From Sepioteuthis lessoniana (Eukaryota > Mollusca > Cephalopoda > Myopsida > Loliginidae): DNA of 64,000 nucleotides. The position numbers and the translations under genes were made by a program. Shown one piece after another: positions 48,608-59,959 of this stretch; within the stretch, counting starts at the first letter, position 1; each line of letters opens with the position of its first letter. The stretch is from the NCBI GenBank assembly GCA_963585895.1, contig OY757911.1, forward strand, positions 57,371,361-57,435,360, given 5' to 3'. The notes under the pieces are model-generated. The model saw only the letters and a list, made by a program, of their open reading frames with translations. It was not told where the DNA came from and made no database searches.

Positions 48608-50060
48608 GTAATGTTCAGTTATTATGTTAGTTTATTGTGATGTGTTTCTTTAATATGCCTGGTATAAGTGTAAAGGAAAATGGGATTATTATTGAAAAAA
48701 TCAGAAATAACCCACAAAACATAATTTTCAGTAACTTGGCTGTTATTGCAACAGTTTTATTGAGGTTTGCGTACATATTGATGTTTATTCATTTGCGCAG
48801 TATGACATTTTTGAAGGTGTGATATGGTAACAAGGCAGCAGTCCCCATACCAGAAGCATTGCAAGATAGGGATTATATTCAATATGACCATTATGCCCGG
48901 TTGTTATCACCAATCCAACTTAAGTTAATAGGGTTATTAACTAAATATTACAATGTTTCCTTCCTTTCTATAATTTATACTTGGAACATGACGAATAAAT
49001 AAATATAACCAAGATAATTATAATTTTCCCGTTAGTGAATTTGTGTGAGTTAAAATTTCTGTTCATAACTATAGATTTCCCGCCTTTTTTATTTGTTCAT
49101 GAATCAATTCCTTTATTCATATATTTATCTATCTATTTATTTATTTAAATTTATTTCTTAAGGGAAGAGGGTGATATATGCACGAGTACCCATTCACATT
49201 ATGTTATGATAACGATTTTTTTTTTTTTAGTTTTATAAATCGATGAACAAGAAATAAGTGGCGGGGAGTGCAGAGAGAGAAAGACAGAGACAGAGAGAGA
49301 GAGTGAGAGCAAAGCATTTTAAATACTTAATTTAGATCGAAACTCGCCCTGCAAATAAAACTGATAGAGCAGTAATTGAATTACAGATAAAAACCGGTTG
49401 ATTAAATAATATACTTATTTTCAATTACCCATTTTCCCCTTTAAATTAATACACTTTTACTCTTTCTCCACTAATTCATGTGAAAATTCAAGCTTATTTA
49501 ATTTTGTTTTTCTAAGTCTATTTTTTGTGTCTCTAGGGTTCTTTCTTCTTTTTTTTTTATTTCATTGAAAATCCGCGAACTATATACAAGTATTTGGTAT
49601 TTTTTACAACTATAAAATAACAGAAGACCAATCAATACTCGACTTTCATGGACCAAAAAAGTTAAATTTTAACTGCCTATTTATCTATTTTTATTTAAAA
49701 ATAAGATAAGCATCAGATTTTAAAGTAAAAAAAAATGATTTGATTTTTTTATTCAAAAAGTTAAAAGTGAAATTTATAATTTGTGTTAATGTATGTGTTT
49801 ATTTAAATCTAAGGTTCTGAAAAAAGTCTATGAAGTAATGAGAATACTTTTGATTTGCTCTAAAATTTAAATTTCAAAATGATTAGCTCATTTGCGACGT
49901 ATTCCTGCATAAATGCAGATAACTATGTTCCCTTTTAATATGTTTAATATAAAATTAATTTTAGTCTAAAACAAAGACATTGGGATTTCATTACTTCTAG
50001 TGGGATATTATACTATGATAATGGATATGCATCATCATCATCGTGATTATTGCACAGATT
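48608..50060. other. Unassigned AT-rich region
   Basis: No gene recognised; the plus frame 48637-48822 matches nothing known to me. Short AG-rich patch at about 49274-49308 and several A/T runs. Confidence 0.4.
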
Positions 50061-50064
50061 CCCT

Positions 50065-50118
50065 GGACACACACACACACACATACACATACATACACTC
50101 TCTTTCTCTCTCTCCCCC

Positions 50119-50161
<43 letters not shown>

Positions 50162-50162
50162 G
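50065..50162. repeat. (AC)n, (TC)n, (AC)n microsatellite cluster
   Basis: AC units, a CTCTCCCCCCTCTC section and a second AC tract. Frames crossing it on either strand are artefacts. Confidence 0.9.
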
Positions 50163-50199
50163 CTTTCTCGCTATTCGTTCTTATGTTGTATATTGACCT

Positions 50200-50765
50200 T
50201 TGACACAGCGAAACATGCCATTCCAAAGTGATGCACCGGATGGAGGTGACACATTCCGATGGCATTTATGAGAAAAAATCGCGTAGGCGGGCTTGGCTGA
50301 CAAAATGGGACAAGGTAAGATCCCATGGTACACTCACGGACTGATGCACTGGAAGAGAGTGACCTCTGAACTGCATTACAGTTATTTCCGATTGATGATG
50401 ATCAAACATGCCAGTCCAAAGACGCTGGAAGTGGCATATTCCGGCCTGGCTAGCCATGAGAATAGATATTGAGTGGGCGATTGAACTATTATATAACTCG
50501 TTGAAGACAGGAAGTCGGTGAGTTGAAGATCAGAGAAGTCGGAGAAAAGGTGTGGTAGAGAAAGCCACCACCCGGCCGAAGGGGCCCTCGGAACCCCAAG
50601 TTTGTTGGAGATCAGATGGGTTAGAGGCAAGATGCGGTGGAGAGAACAGCACTCAGCAGAAAGCTGAGCCCTCGGGCCACCGGTTGAGCATCAGGAGAAC
50701 GAGAAAGACACAACACTGATGGCCATAAGAGTGGGGGTCAATATGTTGCAGCTCTGTTCGGTCTC
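50200..50765. other. GC-richer segment of unknown nature
   Basis: Compared by eye with both flanks this ~560 bp is clearly richer in G and C. It holds a related pair of words about 190 bp apart: CATGCCATTCCAAAGTGATG with ACACATTCCGATGGC, and CATGCCAGTCCAAAGACGCT with GCATATTCCGGCCTGGC. It also has GAAAGCCACCACCCGGCCGA near 50561 and GAACAGCACTCAGCAGAAAG near 50643. No frame (for example minus 50382-50630) is recognised. It may be part of an unrecognised repeat or a regulatory or exonic segment. Confidence 0.45.
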
Positions 50766-50929
50766 CAACTCCCTCTCACACACAAACCTTTTACCATATT
50801 TTTTTTAAAGAAGTCTTCGCACGTTTTTATTCATTGCGTCAATATGTATTCTTCATGTATATGTATAGTTGTAGCGTATGACTATACAAAACTTATAAGT
50901 CATGGTGCTTGGCAGGTCTTTTAGACACT

Positions 50930-52638
50930 ATCTAGTGTTATCAGTTTAGGAATGTAAGTCTTTCTTGGTTGACCAACAGACGTGTATCTATGTGCTGGAG
51001 TCCACAGGAGAAAGTCACTAGTGAATTCGTCCCTGGTTTACCAGCAGGTCGTATATTTCTCTATTGTTTTTTGTTTATATTCTGTGTATCATAATCAAAG
51101 AAATACTTCAGGAGGTATTTCTTAGAGACATGAGACGTTTCAGCATTTAGTTGTTTTTAGAATTGCGTAATGTTCATCCTCCGTAAAGTGTCATTTTTTC
51201 AATCTACTTAGCCATTAATAATCCCTTCCGGAGTTGTATGTGAGAAGGGTTTCCAAGCAGATTCTTAAAATGATCTTTTCACTATTGAGGCATTTCTTCG
51301 TGACTGGAACCTTTAAGTTTGGATCTCTAGGTGATTTCTCGTAAATTAACTTCTTTTCTGTCGGTTATGCTAATGCAGAAACTGTATTTCTTATTTTAGT
51401 GATTGGACCTTGGATATATTCTTCGTGTTATTTTTGGTATATTTTGGTTAGTTCTTTCTGTGCATTCTTAAGCACATTGTTGGTTGTTGGTCTTCTTTAA
51501 GTAAACAAATATGCTTATTTATATTTTCTCTTTTTTTTCGCTAATTGCTTTTGACTCTCAGAGAAATCTAAATTTGGCTCTTTGTTAGATTGGTCCTATT
51601 TACCCAACCCCTCCGCTCGGGCAGGATATGACAAAAGGTCAATTTTTGAAGCGGGCTTTAACAGGTTTGAACTCAGAGTTTTCCTTCTCCTAGATTAGTT
51701 GCCTTACCAAGGCTGAAGAACCTAGTCTGCCCTACTATTTGCCCATAGCTGGAGGGAGAACAATTGGATTCATACCTTTCCTAAGGGTATTAGTGCTATG
51801 TGAAATGAAATCAGTCTCGTCCAGGATCTGAACTCGTGTCGCCGAGTTCATTTCCTACGACGATAACCATTACACCACGGGCACTTCCTTTGTTAGATTG
51901 GTATTCATTCAGCTGATGTGTCTGGGAAGACAGAGACAAAATTTTCATATTCGTCATGACGTAAAAATTTATCTGTTTTTTTTTTTTTCTTATTTTTCTG
52001 CAGATTCAAGCAAATCTTCACTGAGATGACTTCGTTATCGGAGGGTAATCCTTCAACGGAGGAGTATGTCTCACTGTTCATAGCACTGTTTATGTACTTT
52101 TTGTTTTTAGATTTATAATCTAGCTTATCTTTTGAGTTATTTGGTTCGTTGATGGTCACTTGTTTGCATTTCCTTTTTGAAGTTCAGTATCTAGACATAA
52201 AGGCCTCTTTTCGAGGAAAACTCTTCTAGATGTTCACCATTTCTGCTTGAAAAGTTGTGTTAACAGAATGTATTATTTTCTTCATTTTCGTATATGATGG
52301 TTCATTTATCCACCATTGATCAAATTGTTGTATATGGGAATGTATCAGCCAAGGAAATGCAGCTCATTGTAGAAGATGGTGATGACTATTTCATCGCAGT
52401 TCTTCGGGAGACTTTTGCATAAACATATTGTTGAGCAGGGTTTGTCAGTAAATGTAGCATATATCTTTCTTAAATGGGTTTTCTCCCTTCTGTCTAGTGA
52501 TATTAGATCACACGAACTTCGAAGCATTTCTACACCACCAATGGCGGTATTAACAGACATTTTTCATCCTGGTGCGGACAAGAATGTCATCCATAATCGG
52601 ATTCATGTTATTTTGGTTCTAGTTCGCAATGTCACCAT

Positions 52639-52640
<2 letters not shown>
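50930..52640 (-). pseudogene. APE-type LINE, split by a SINE
   Basis: On the minus strand from the 5' side: GGVEMLRSSCDLISLDRREK near 52530, LPKNCDEIVITIFYNELHFL near 52380 (endonuclease region), SSVEGLPSDNEVISVKI near 52060 (the SDH motif reads SDN), then the linker recognised from its similarity to 21.2-21.5 and 15.4-15.8 kb, and a C-terminal remnant near 50980 (GRPTK-like). The reverse transcriptase is largely missing. A SINE-A copy occupies 51595-51887. Loss of His in the SDH motif and many stops show that it is dead. Confidence 0.8.
51580..51902 (-). mobile_element. SINE-A copy with 15-bp target-site duplication
   Basis: The body is 51595-51887. Perfect direct repeats CTTTGTTAGATTGGT lie at 51580-51594 and 51888-51902. 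On the minus strand it starts GGAAGTGCCCGTGGTGTAAT, with B box ACGAGTTCAGATCCTGGACG, and ends near GAGGGGTTGGGTAAATAGG. It lies in the linker of an APE-type LINE and is younger than it. A promoter for RNA polymerase III is implied by the A and B boxes. Confidence 0.92.

Positions 52641-52693
<53 letters not shown>
52640..52693. repeat. (TA)n microsatellite
   Basis: About 54 bases of TA at the 5' limit of the LINE. Confidence 0.95.
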
Positions 52694-52695
<2 letters not shown>

Positions 52696-52874
52696 CTCTT
52701 TATGTAAATATCCTATATATATATATTTTATATGATCCATGGAAGATATCCAAGAGGTAGGAGTATCCAATTTGAGCGCTCAAGTTAACTGCTATTGATG
52801 TATATTTAATTTAATGATTTAAAATATGTCTACACTCAACATAAACAGCTAAAAATATTTTATATAAATATATA

Positions 52875-52985
52875 TAATCCTGAGCACGAAGCAAGGAGGA
52901 AAGATATACCATTTTTTAAGTCTTTGGTAGGACTCGACCTGGGATTGAACTCTGGTCTCCCGGGGTATTGGTGAACACACTACCC
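52875..52985 (-). mobile_element. SINE-B 5' fragment
   Basis: The plus text AGTCTTTGGTAGGACTCGAC, CTGGGATTGAACTCTGGTCT and CCCGGGGTATTGGTGAACAC is the reverse complement of the SINE-B head with its B box. The 3' body is absent; the fragment ends near a CAAGGAGGAAAGATATACCA junction. Confidence 0.75.
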
Positions 52986-52990
52986 AAAGG

Positions 52991-52994
<4 letters not shown>

Positions 52995-53069
<75 letters not shown>
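52995..53069. repeat. (TA)n microsatellite, left flank of a DNA transposon
   Basis: About 73 bases of TA directly adjoining the transposon end at 53070. Confidence 0.95.
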
Positions 53070-54062
53070 CAGGGGCGGAGATGGGACTAGTGCTACTCGT
53101 GCCCGGCACGACCAATAACTTGGTCAATGTTATTCAAAATGGATTAAAAATCATCCATTAATTTCAAGCAAACATACTTAGTCTGATCTCAATTAAATTA
53201 CGTATCTATTCAAGTTTCGATAACTAAGTAGCCAAAAGTTCATAAATATATCTGGGAATAATACAACGATGCTGTTTTGAACGGATGGTCTTTGTCCAGC
53301 CACCGTCAGATCCATTGAACATCCCATAAAATCGGCTATAATGTTGAACACGCGTAATCCGTGCCAGGCACTAGACCCTTATAATAACAGTAATGTTAGC
53401 GAAATCCTGCTTTTGGCTGAAGCCAATAGAAAAAGCAAGCCAGAATCCCGTGCTCAAAAAAAGTAGCACAATGTGACTACTGACAACTGTCTTGGGAAGA
53501 GGGAGAGGGACCGAGAGAGAGAGAGAGGGATAGCAGATTATAGCCGTCGCCGACGTCATCATCATCGCTATGGTAAATTTTGGTTAAACGGCGTGTTTTA
53601 ATTCGTTTTTTTACTAACAGATCTCTATTTCTTTAATTAATGTTGCATATATTACATTCTGTAACTAAAATTTGTTAATTTGAATACATTTTCAACAAAT
53701 CTTTATTTTAAGCGAAATTGAAACTACTAGCTGTGTCTGTATATATTGTATTGTCATCAATTTTTTTATTCTAATAAACATATTTTTCTCGTCATAGTAA
53801 TGAAAATCTTCTCTTTTCTTCTATACTTTTGAAAGGAAAAAAATTATCTTATCTTCTGTATCAACAAGACTACAAATTATATAGTATCTTGATTGTTTAC
53901 AAAAAAAAACACCATGCAAGGTACGTTTGTCAATCTGTGCTATCCAATGGAGAATCACGCAATAGCAACTATGATGACTTACTTTGGGTCCACGGTCCAC
54001 GGGTTTGGAACTGAATTTGACAGAGGGGGGGCACGAGTAGCAAAAATAGGCTAGAGTCGCCA

Positions 54063-54065
<3 letters not shown>
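53070..54065. mobile_element. hAT-like non-autonomous DNA transposon
   Basis: Terminal inverted repeats: left CAGGGGCGGAGATGGGACTA then TGCTACTCGTGCCC (53070-53104), right (read inward on the minus strand from 54065) CAGTGGCGACTCTAGCC then TGCTACTCGTGCCC. The CAGNGGCG start is typical of hAT superfamily ends. The element is about 996 bp and lies between two TA tracts, so an 8-bp target duplication cannot be told from the tract. No transposase frame is visible inside, so it would need a partner in trans. Orientation is not assigned. Confidence 0.8.

Positions 54066-54113
<48 letters not shown>
54066..54113. repeat. (TA)n microsatellite, right flank of the DNA transposon
   Basis: About 47 bases of TA continuing from the transposon end. 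The interval 54114-54690 has no recognised feature. Confidence 0.95.
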
Positions 54114-54115
<2 letters not shown>

Positions 54116-54689
54116 AACTTGTTTTCTTACTACAATGTTGCAGTTCAGCACGTTGGACACTTCGCTAAGAAGTCTTCCTCCTGTACATATTTGAACTAGA
54201 AAATCCTATTTAATAGCTATATTGCCGACATCAGAACTTTACTATAGACACAGTGCATTCATTGAGAAAATAAGTATCAATATGATCATATCGCTATCTT
54301 TCAACTAGGCCTTGCACTTAAAAATGCAGTTATCTTGTTAACACATTTACATCCCATCTTTATTAAGGTTCACCTGCGTCAAAATGCTTGTCAAAATCAA
54401 TGCAAGGAAATATGTCTTTTATTCTTACTTTAGTTCCACCTATTTCTGTTCTTAAATGTATTAAAACTAAAAAAAAAAAAGCAACAACAAATAATAAAAC
54501 TTTTTGATGGTGGAAAATTACTATAGAAAATCCAATTAACCACATCTCTCCGCGTGAAATTTAATTTAAATAGTAAACACTGAAAAAGGACGAGTAATTG
54601 AATATTATACACAAACGAAAATAAAAGCAAAAACGCAAACGAGTACATGACTCGACTTACGTTTTGCACGAAACCGACTTTAGATATGG

Positions 54690-54925
54690 ATACGGTGACG
54701 CAAACTCAAAATTCTTGACGGGTCTGTTTCAGATAACACAGATAACCAAGGGAAAGGTATAAATCTAACCTATTTTCCTTTCAGCTAAGAGTAAACAGTA
54801 GGTAGTCAGGCCCTTTAACCACTGAATTTTAACATGCGTAGAAGGAAAACCGAATTCAAACTTGTGAAACCCTGCTGAACCATTGGCCTTGCGTCATTTC
54901 CTTCTCTTTCGGGGGGATTGGTTAT
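54690..54925 (+). mobile_element. SINE-A copy, diverged
   Basis: CGGTGACGCAAACTCAAAAT and CTTGACGGGTCTGTTTCAGA correspond to the B-box region and start of the body. AACCAAGGGAAAGGTATAAA, TTTCCTTTCAGCTAAGAG, AACTTGTGAAACCCTGC and GGCCTTGCGTCATTTCC follow the family order to the GGGGGATTGGTTA end. The A-box end is degraded. Confidence 0.75.
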
Positions 54926-55054
54926 ACATATGCATATCTCTATGTAAATATTATTCAACTATTAGCGTAAGTTTGCATCATTCTTTAATGTATGTCTATC
55001 TGTAAACGAGTATTTTTCAAAACTCAGATACACACAGATACATCAGGATGAATC

Positions 55055-55282
55055 CGGAGATCAATTTTAAACGAACTTGAACTGGGTTCATTTCAGTTTT
55101 CGTTCTCTTTGAACGGTTGCCTAAACAAGGCTGAAGAACCCAGTTTGTATTTCTATTCGTTATAGCTTTTCACAAGGGCATTGCAGCGAAGTGGAAAGCA
55201 AACAGCCTCGTCCTGCATTTGAACTCGGATCACTAATCCATTGATTTCTTATGACGATAACCCTACGCCAAGCGCGTGTGCA

Positions 55283-55285
<3 letters not shown>
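55055..55285 (-). mobile_element. SINE-A copy, diverged
   Basis: The plus text GGTTGCCTAAACAAGGCTGA, AGAACCCAGTTTGTATTTC, CTCGTCCTGCATTTGAACTC, and TTCTTATGACGATAACCCTA followed by CGCCAAGCGCG are the reverse complement of SINE-A. It pairs in opposite orientation with the copy 130 bp away at 54.7-54.9 kb. Confidence 0.8.
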
Positions 55286-55317
<32 letters not shown>

Positions 55318-55989
55318 AGAAATGGTAAAATGAAAAAAATCCGACAAGATGTGAAAAATAAAAGGAAAATCAGAATGTTGGTTATTTTGTAACGATGATA
55401 AAAAAAAAATCATAAAGAAGTATGGAAGTGTGGTAGAGGAATAACTTAGTTTTTATTATAAACAATTATTCTTATTCATTGTCAATTTCGATATCATTCT
55501 CCCGTAAAAAATGTCTGGGTGAAATATTAAAAGAATGTTGGATGAAATATGAAAAAAAAGCCAGAATGTTATTTAAAGGTGTGATAGAATTGAAAGATGA
55601 TTGCAGTTTGTAACCATCGACGAGATTTTCTACAATGGATTCTTTTGATTTAAGTTGCCCGGGAAAAATTGAAAGTATGTTAAGAAGCTGCGAAAGTAAA
55701 ACTACTGTTTATCTTTTACAAGGTTACCATTCTTTCAAACGTTACTTGGCGAAATCTAACTGACCGATTAATTTTAGAAGAAACAACTGTCCTTAGAGAA
55801 GATCATTAAAACAATATATTCATCCCTGTTGATAATTTCCATCAAACCAGATAAGGCTTTAGCAGAGTCACGAAAAACACGATACTTGAGAAGATAATAA
55901 CCTAATATCATCACATCAATAATAGAAACCTTTGAAAACAATTACTTTTAATTCTACTAACTTCAACCGTAAAGTGACCTATCAACGAC
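55286..55989. other. (TA)n tract and unassigned region
   Basis: TA tract at about 55285-55313. The rest is purine-rich text with repeated GAAAAA and TGAAA words and no recognised gene. Confidence 0.5.
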
Positions 55990-56245
55990 GTAAAGTTGGC
56001 GACCTTAGTCTCGGGTAACCCGAAGGCTCCCTTATCAATAGCTACAACACCGAGTTGTAGGAGTGAGCGTTACTCCATTCCCTAGATTACTCCACTTTAC
56101 CCTTGATCCGTACCTTATAATGGTGAGTGTTAAGCAAGGCGGCATCAAGTATCATTTTTGAATATTTAATATGACTCGATCTGGGATTGAACCCTGCTCT
56201 CCCGAACCAATGGGAACACTCTATTCATAAGGTCAATGGCTTGGA
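55990..56245 (-). mobile_element. SINE-B copy
   Basis: The plus text AAAGTTGGCGACCTTAGTCT, CGGGTAACCCGAAGGCTCC, CTTATAATGGTGAGTGTTAA and CTGGGATTGAACCCTGCTCT is the reverse complement of SINE-B, with the B box in the last word. The A-box side is shortened near 56245. Confidence 0.85.
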
Positions 56246-56617
56246 ACGTCAGAAAATTATTACATTTAACCTTAAAAGATTTTTAAAATTCATTTTATTT
56301 TTCTATTTTACACGGTATTTTTAATTAAAAAAATTTAGAATTACGTGAAAATTTGAAATTTGAATTAAATAACCGACTTCCTCATTAGATAATTCAGTCT
56401 TCTTAAAATATACGCTTTTCTTATAGAAGATCGCTCAATTTACGTTCGAAAACCAGATATTTTTATCATTATGCTATGTAACCTTGCTTAAAATAAATAC
56501 ACCATAACTATGACTTAAGACCGAAATAGATCGAATTATTAAAAAATTAATAATATATCGTTCCAGTGTCGACCTTTTTTTTCTTTACGTGAACATATAA
56601 AGTAAAAAGTAAGTAAA
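56246..56617. other. Unassigned AT-rich spacer
   Basis: No gene or repeat family recognised between the two SINE-B copies. Confidence 0.4.
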
Positions 56618-56868
56618 GTTAGCGACCATAGTCGAGGGTGACCCGAAGGCTCCCTTTTCGATAGCTACTACACCAAGGTGTAGGGGAGGGCGCTACTCCA
56701 TTCCCAGGATTGCTCCACTTTACCCTTGAACCGTACCTTATAATGCTGAGTGTTAAGCAAGGTGGTATCAAGTTCCATTTTTAAAGTCTTTGGTATGACT
56801 CGACCTGGGATTGAACTCAGGTCTCCCGGGCCATTGGCGAACACTCTAACCACTGGGCCAATGTATAT
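56610..56868 (-). mobile_element. SINE-B copy, most complete
   Basis: On the minus strand it starts CATTGGCCCAGTGGTTAGAG (A box), then CGCCAATGGCCCGGGAGACC, TGAGTTCAATCCCAGGTCGA (B box), body words as in the other copies, and 3' end ATGGTCGCTAAC followed by TTTACTTACTTTT. The tRNA-like head is clear. The minus frame 56668-56916 is this SINE read through. Confidence 0.88.
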
Positions 56869-56890
56869 ATATGTATATATATATATATAG

Positions 56891-57086
56891 TACGAGGGTC
56901 GGTGAAAAAGTTCCAAGCCTCACCCAGAAAAATGAGCCACAGCAGAACATTTTTGTTGTGGCAATTCTATACAAATTACAAATCTATAAAAACTAATTCA
57001 GATTTTTGTCTTAAATTTCTGTACTGGTGAGACCCTTACAAATCAAATAACCAGGTGTACCTAAGAAATTTTTAATCGATACTTGA

Positions 57087-57090
<4 letters not shown>
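56891..57090 (+). mobile_element. mariner 5' end fragment
   Basis: TACGAGGGTCGGTGAAAAAG then TTCCAAGCCTCACCC resembles the right end of the mariner at 3655 read on the minus strand (TACGTGGGTGTTTCAAAAAC, then CCTCACCC). GAGCCACAGCA also has a counterpart there (GAGCCATAGCA). The fragment starts at TA and is cut off by a TA microsatellite before any transposase codons. Confidence 0.7.
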
Positions 57091-57125
<35 letters not shown>

Positions 57126-57180
57126 TGTGTGTATGGGTATGTGTGTGTGTTTAAAGAAAGAAAGAAAGAAAGAAAGAAAG
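57091..57180. repeat. (TA)n, TG words and (AAAG)n
   Basis: About 33 bases of TA, short GTGT words and an AAAG tract at about 57156-57180. Confidence 0.95.
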
Positions 57181-57959
57181 GTATTTTGCGGCGAGCCTGA
57201 AGATTTCAGTATCGATTCTCTCTTATGTTCTTCAGATAATGACAAAGCCTCTAAAGATGGTCGTTTTTGTGATAATTGGATCCAGCCGATACGGTTCGAT
57301 AAGCAATTCTCACCTGTTATTCTATTGTCGATTTCCTTTAATCTGTTAAGTGATTTGTTCCCATTTCTCCTCTTTTTATCGGCAATAATGCTAGATTCTA
57401 TTTTTCTTTACTTTTTATTTATCATCTTTTTTTAATGAAAATCCTGTCAATCTATTTTGCATCTTTTGATACATCTTTACATCAGGTTTATCATATAGTT
57501 CTCACTTTTTTTCAACGATTTTCTTCTTTTTTTTTTTCACTTCCTATCCATTTTTCTTTGAAGTTCACAAAAATGTAAAGCCGTATTATTGAAATATTCC
57601 TAAAAATAAAACACTATTAAAAGTAGCTTTCTATCAAAAATCGTGTTGCTATCACTTATTGATGTTTAGTTACAAACTCTGCCGACCTATTCTGAGTTTC
57701 TTTCGTCGACAAAAATGAATGAATAGACAAAAATGAAATACTGTAACATTAAAGACATTGGAAAGAAAGATGTTTTATGATCAGGAGACTTGCTGGAACA
57801 ATAAAATTAATTATAAAAATTAGTTTGTATTGACGGGATATCATCTACTTCACGGAATAACATCTACACATTGATGAACTAAATATATATTTTACGAACA
57901 ATTGAGTTTATAATGTAAAGCATTAAATTAACACACAATATACACACAGACATGCATAA

Positions 57960-57960
<1 letters not shown>
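57181..57960. other. Unassigned AT-rich region
   Basis: The plus frame 57127-57435 begins in the microsatellite and ends in a hydrophobic F/L/I-rich stretch. I do not regard it as a gene. Confidence 0.4.

Positions 57961-58036
<76 letters not shown>
57961..58036. repeat. (TA)n microsatellite
   Basis: About 75 bases of TA. Confidence 0.95.
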
Positions 58037-58037
<1 letters not shown>

Positions 58038-58129
58038 CTCAATACTACTGTATTATAAAAGATATTATCTTTCTGTCTTTCTTAATCCTTTTTCTTTCAT
58101 TTTTTATTTATTGTAGCTAATGTCTTCGA

Positions 58130-58395
58130 TGAAATAGGGTACGCCTGAACCCCTGCACCCTCCATCCCTCCACTTTATTCGCAATTTTCTCAAAGCCTCC
58201 CTCTTCATATTTCCTCTTTCTCACATTAATTCACCTCTGTCTGGTCAAATACCTGATGAAACCAGATACTCTTGATGACACCTAAACATCACCATCTATC
58301 CTGATGGTCACAGTCAAAACCAAAACCCCTACCACCATCAATCAAACCTATATCTATTTTCCCTCCCTGTTTTTTCATGTCTCTCTCTTGTCTTT

Positions 58396-58438
<43 letters not shown>

Positions 58439-58440
58439 CC
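58130..58440. other. Pyrimidine-rich segment with (TC)n
   Basis: A C- and T-rich stretch with CCCTGCACCCTCCATCCCTC at about 58151 leads to a TC tract at 58397-58434. No gene is recognised. Confidence 0.6.
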
Positions 58441-58639
58441 TTTTTGTATTTTCACCATTATTTTATCTATTTCCTTAATTGCGAAAATGTAGAACAACTC
58501 AAAATATTTTTAGTTTGACAAAGTTCTTCCTTGAATAGAGAACTAAATATTACAACTAAACCTGTTTTAAGTGTGTAATTTATCCTCTTTTCCACTTATT
58601 TTTATCATGTGGTCAGATTCTCCAAAATATACCATTTCT

Positions 58640-58665
58640 CCATATCTTTCTCTCTCTCTCACTCG

Positions 58666-58705
<40 letters not shown>

Positions 58706-58738
58706 GAATATGTATATATGTGTGTGTGTGTGTGTGTG
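58640..58738. repeat. Compound (TC)n(TA)n(TG)n microsatellite
   Basis: TC units, about 25 bases of TA and about 18 bases of TG. The minus frame 58567-58872 crosses it. Confidence 0.95.
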
Positions 58739-59149
58739 GTTAATAGATGAGTCACCTTAAATTCTGCTCCTAAGCTCTGTGAATAATACACTTTGATAGT
58801 CTTCGGGGTATTTTTTGAGGTATTGTTTCTTTTGTTCAGTTTGGCCATCTGTATAAAAAAAAAACCAGACATAATGAAATAGCATTCAACACTTGCACTA
58901 ACTTACCAAACATCTTTAACAACTAAGACACTAACCAAAGCACCTCTACCAATAATAAACTCTTTCAACAAAATAAATTTCAAAAGCAAACTAAACAAAA
59001 ATAAATCATACCAACAAAAATCATCCACCCTACACGATCAAGGGAGATCATCTAAAACGCTTTAGAGCAGAACTTTGGGTAACTCTTCTATTAATTGATT
59101 CCTTGACGCAAAGAAACAAAAAAAAATAGGTAGAGAAAGGAAAAACAAA

Positions 59150-59154
<5 letters not shown>

Positions 59155-59237
<83 letters not shown>
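59155..59237. repeat. (TA)n microsatellite
   Basis: About 83 bases of TA. The preceding 58740-59154 has no recognised feature. Confidence 0.95.
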
Positions 59238-59239
<2 letters not shown>

Positions 59240-59930
59240 ATGATATGCTTTAAAGAAGAAGCCATAACCACACGAAATTAACAGCTGCTAAAATTAGTAC
59301 CGTTTCAAGTCCGTTGTGACCCTGCTTGTTGACGAACGCAAGAACTTTTTAAAACTCCTGAAATGTTTTTTGCTACTAGGTAGCAAGTAGTCACCGGGAG
59401 AAAGAAAACAGACGGCGTCAACTACACAAAAATAAGCAACATATCATGGTGGGAAAGGGAGAGCAGACACTGAACTATAATTTTTTTCCTGGTTCTAGCA
59501 TGCTTGTCTGCTCTGTCTAACGCCCCTTTTGGAGCGCCTCCAGAATTTCAGGTTCGTAAACTTTCGTCACCTACTTCTTCGACACTTGGTGTTTAACTGA
59601 CGTCTTTACCTTATCAGTTATCACCATTAACGCCCGAAAAGACGTGAGTCATTCCCTCACCTCCGCATGTCGTATAGGTGTGAGGATCATCCGCTTCCTG
59701 CTCGCTCCACCCATGCGCACATGATTTTGAACTTTCAGTACTTCCTAGTCATCTTTAATTACCACGAGTGCCTCGCCTCCCACCCATTCGGAGACCACTG
59801 TCTGCTTCATTTGTTTATTTATTCATTTATCCATTCAACTTCAACTCTCAATAAGCCGTTCAATTACGTTAACACACCCTCGGTAGCAATATCTCATCTA
59901 CTAACAGTGATGTCAGCATAAGCTTAGCTA
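59240..59930. other. Less AT-rich segment of unknown nature
   Basis: By eye this region holds more CpG and GC than either side (for example GACGGCGTCAAC, AACGCCCCTTTTGGAGCGCC, CGCTTCCTGCTCGCTCC). An 84-codon plus frame at 59667-59921 is not recognised. It may be an unrecognised repeat or a conserved segment. Confidence 0.4.
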
Positions 59931-59959
59931 AGATATGAAATGCTATTAACACGTTATCG

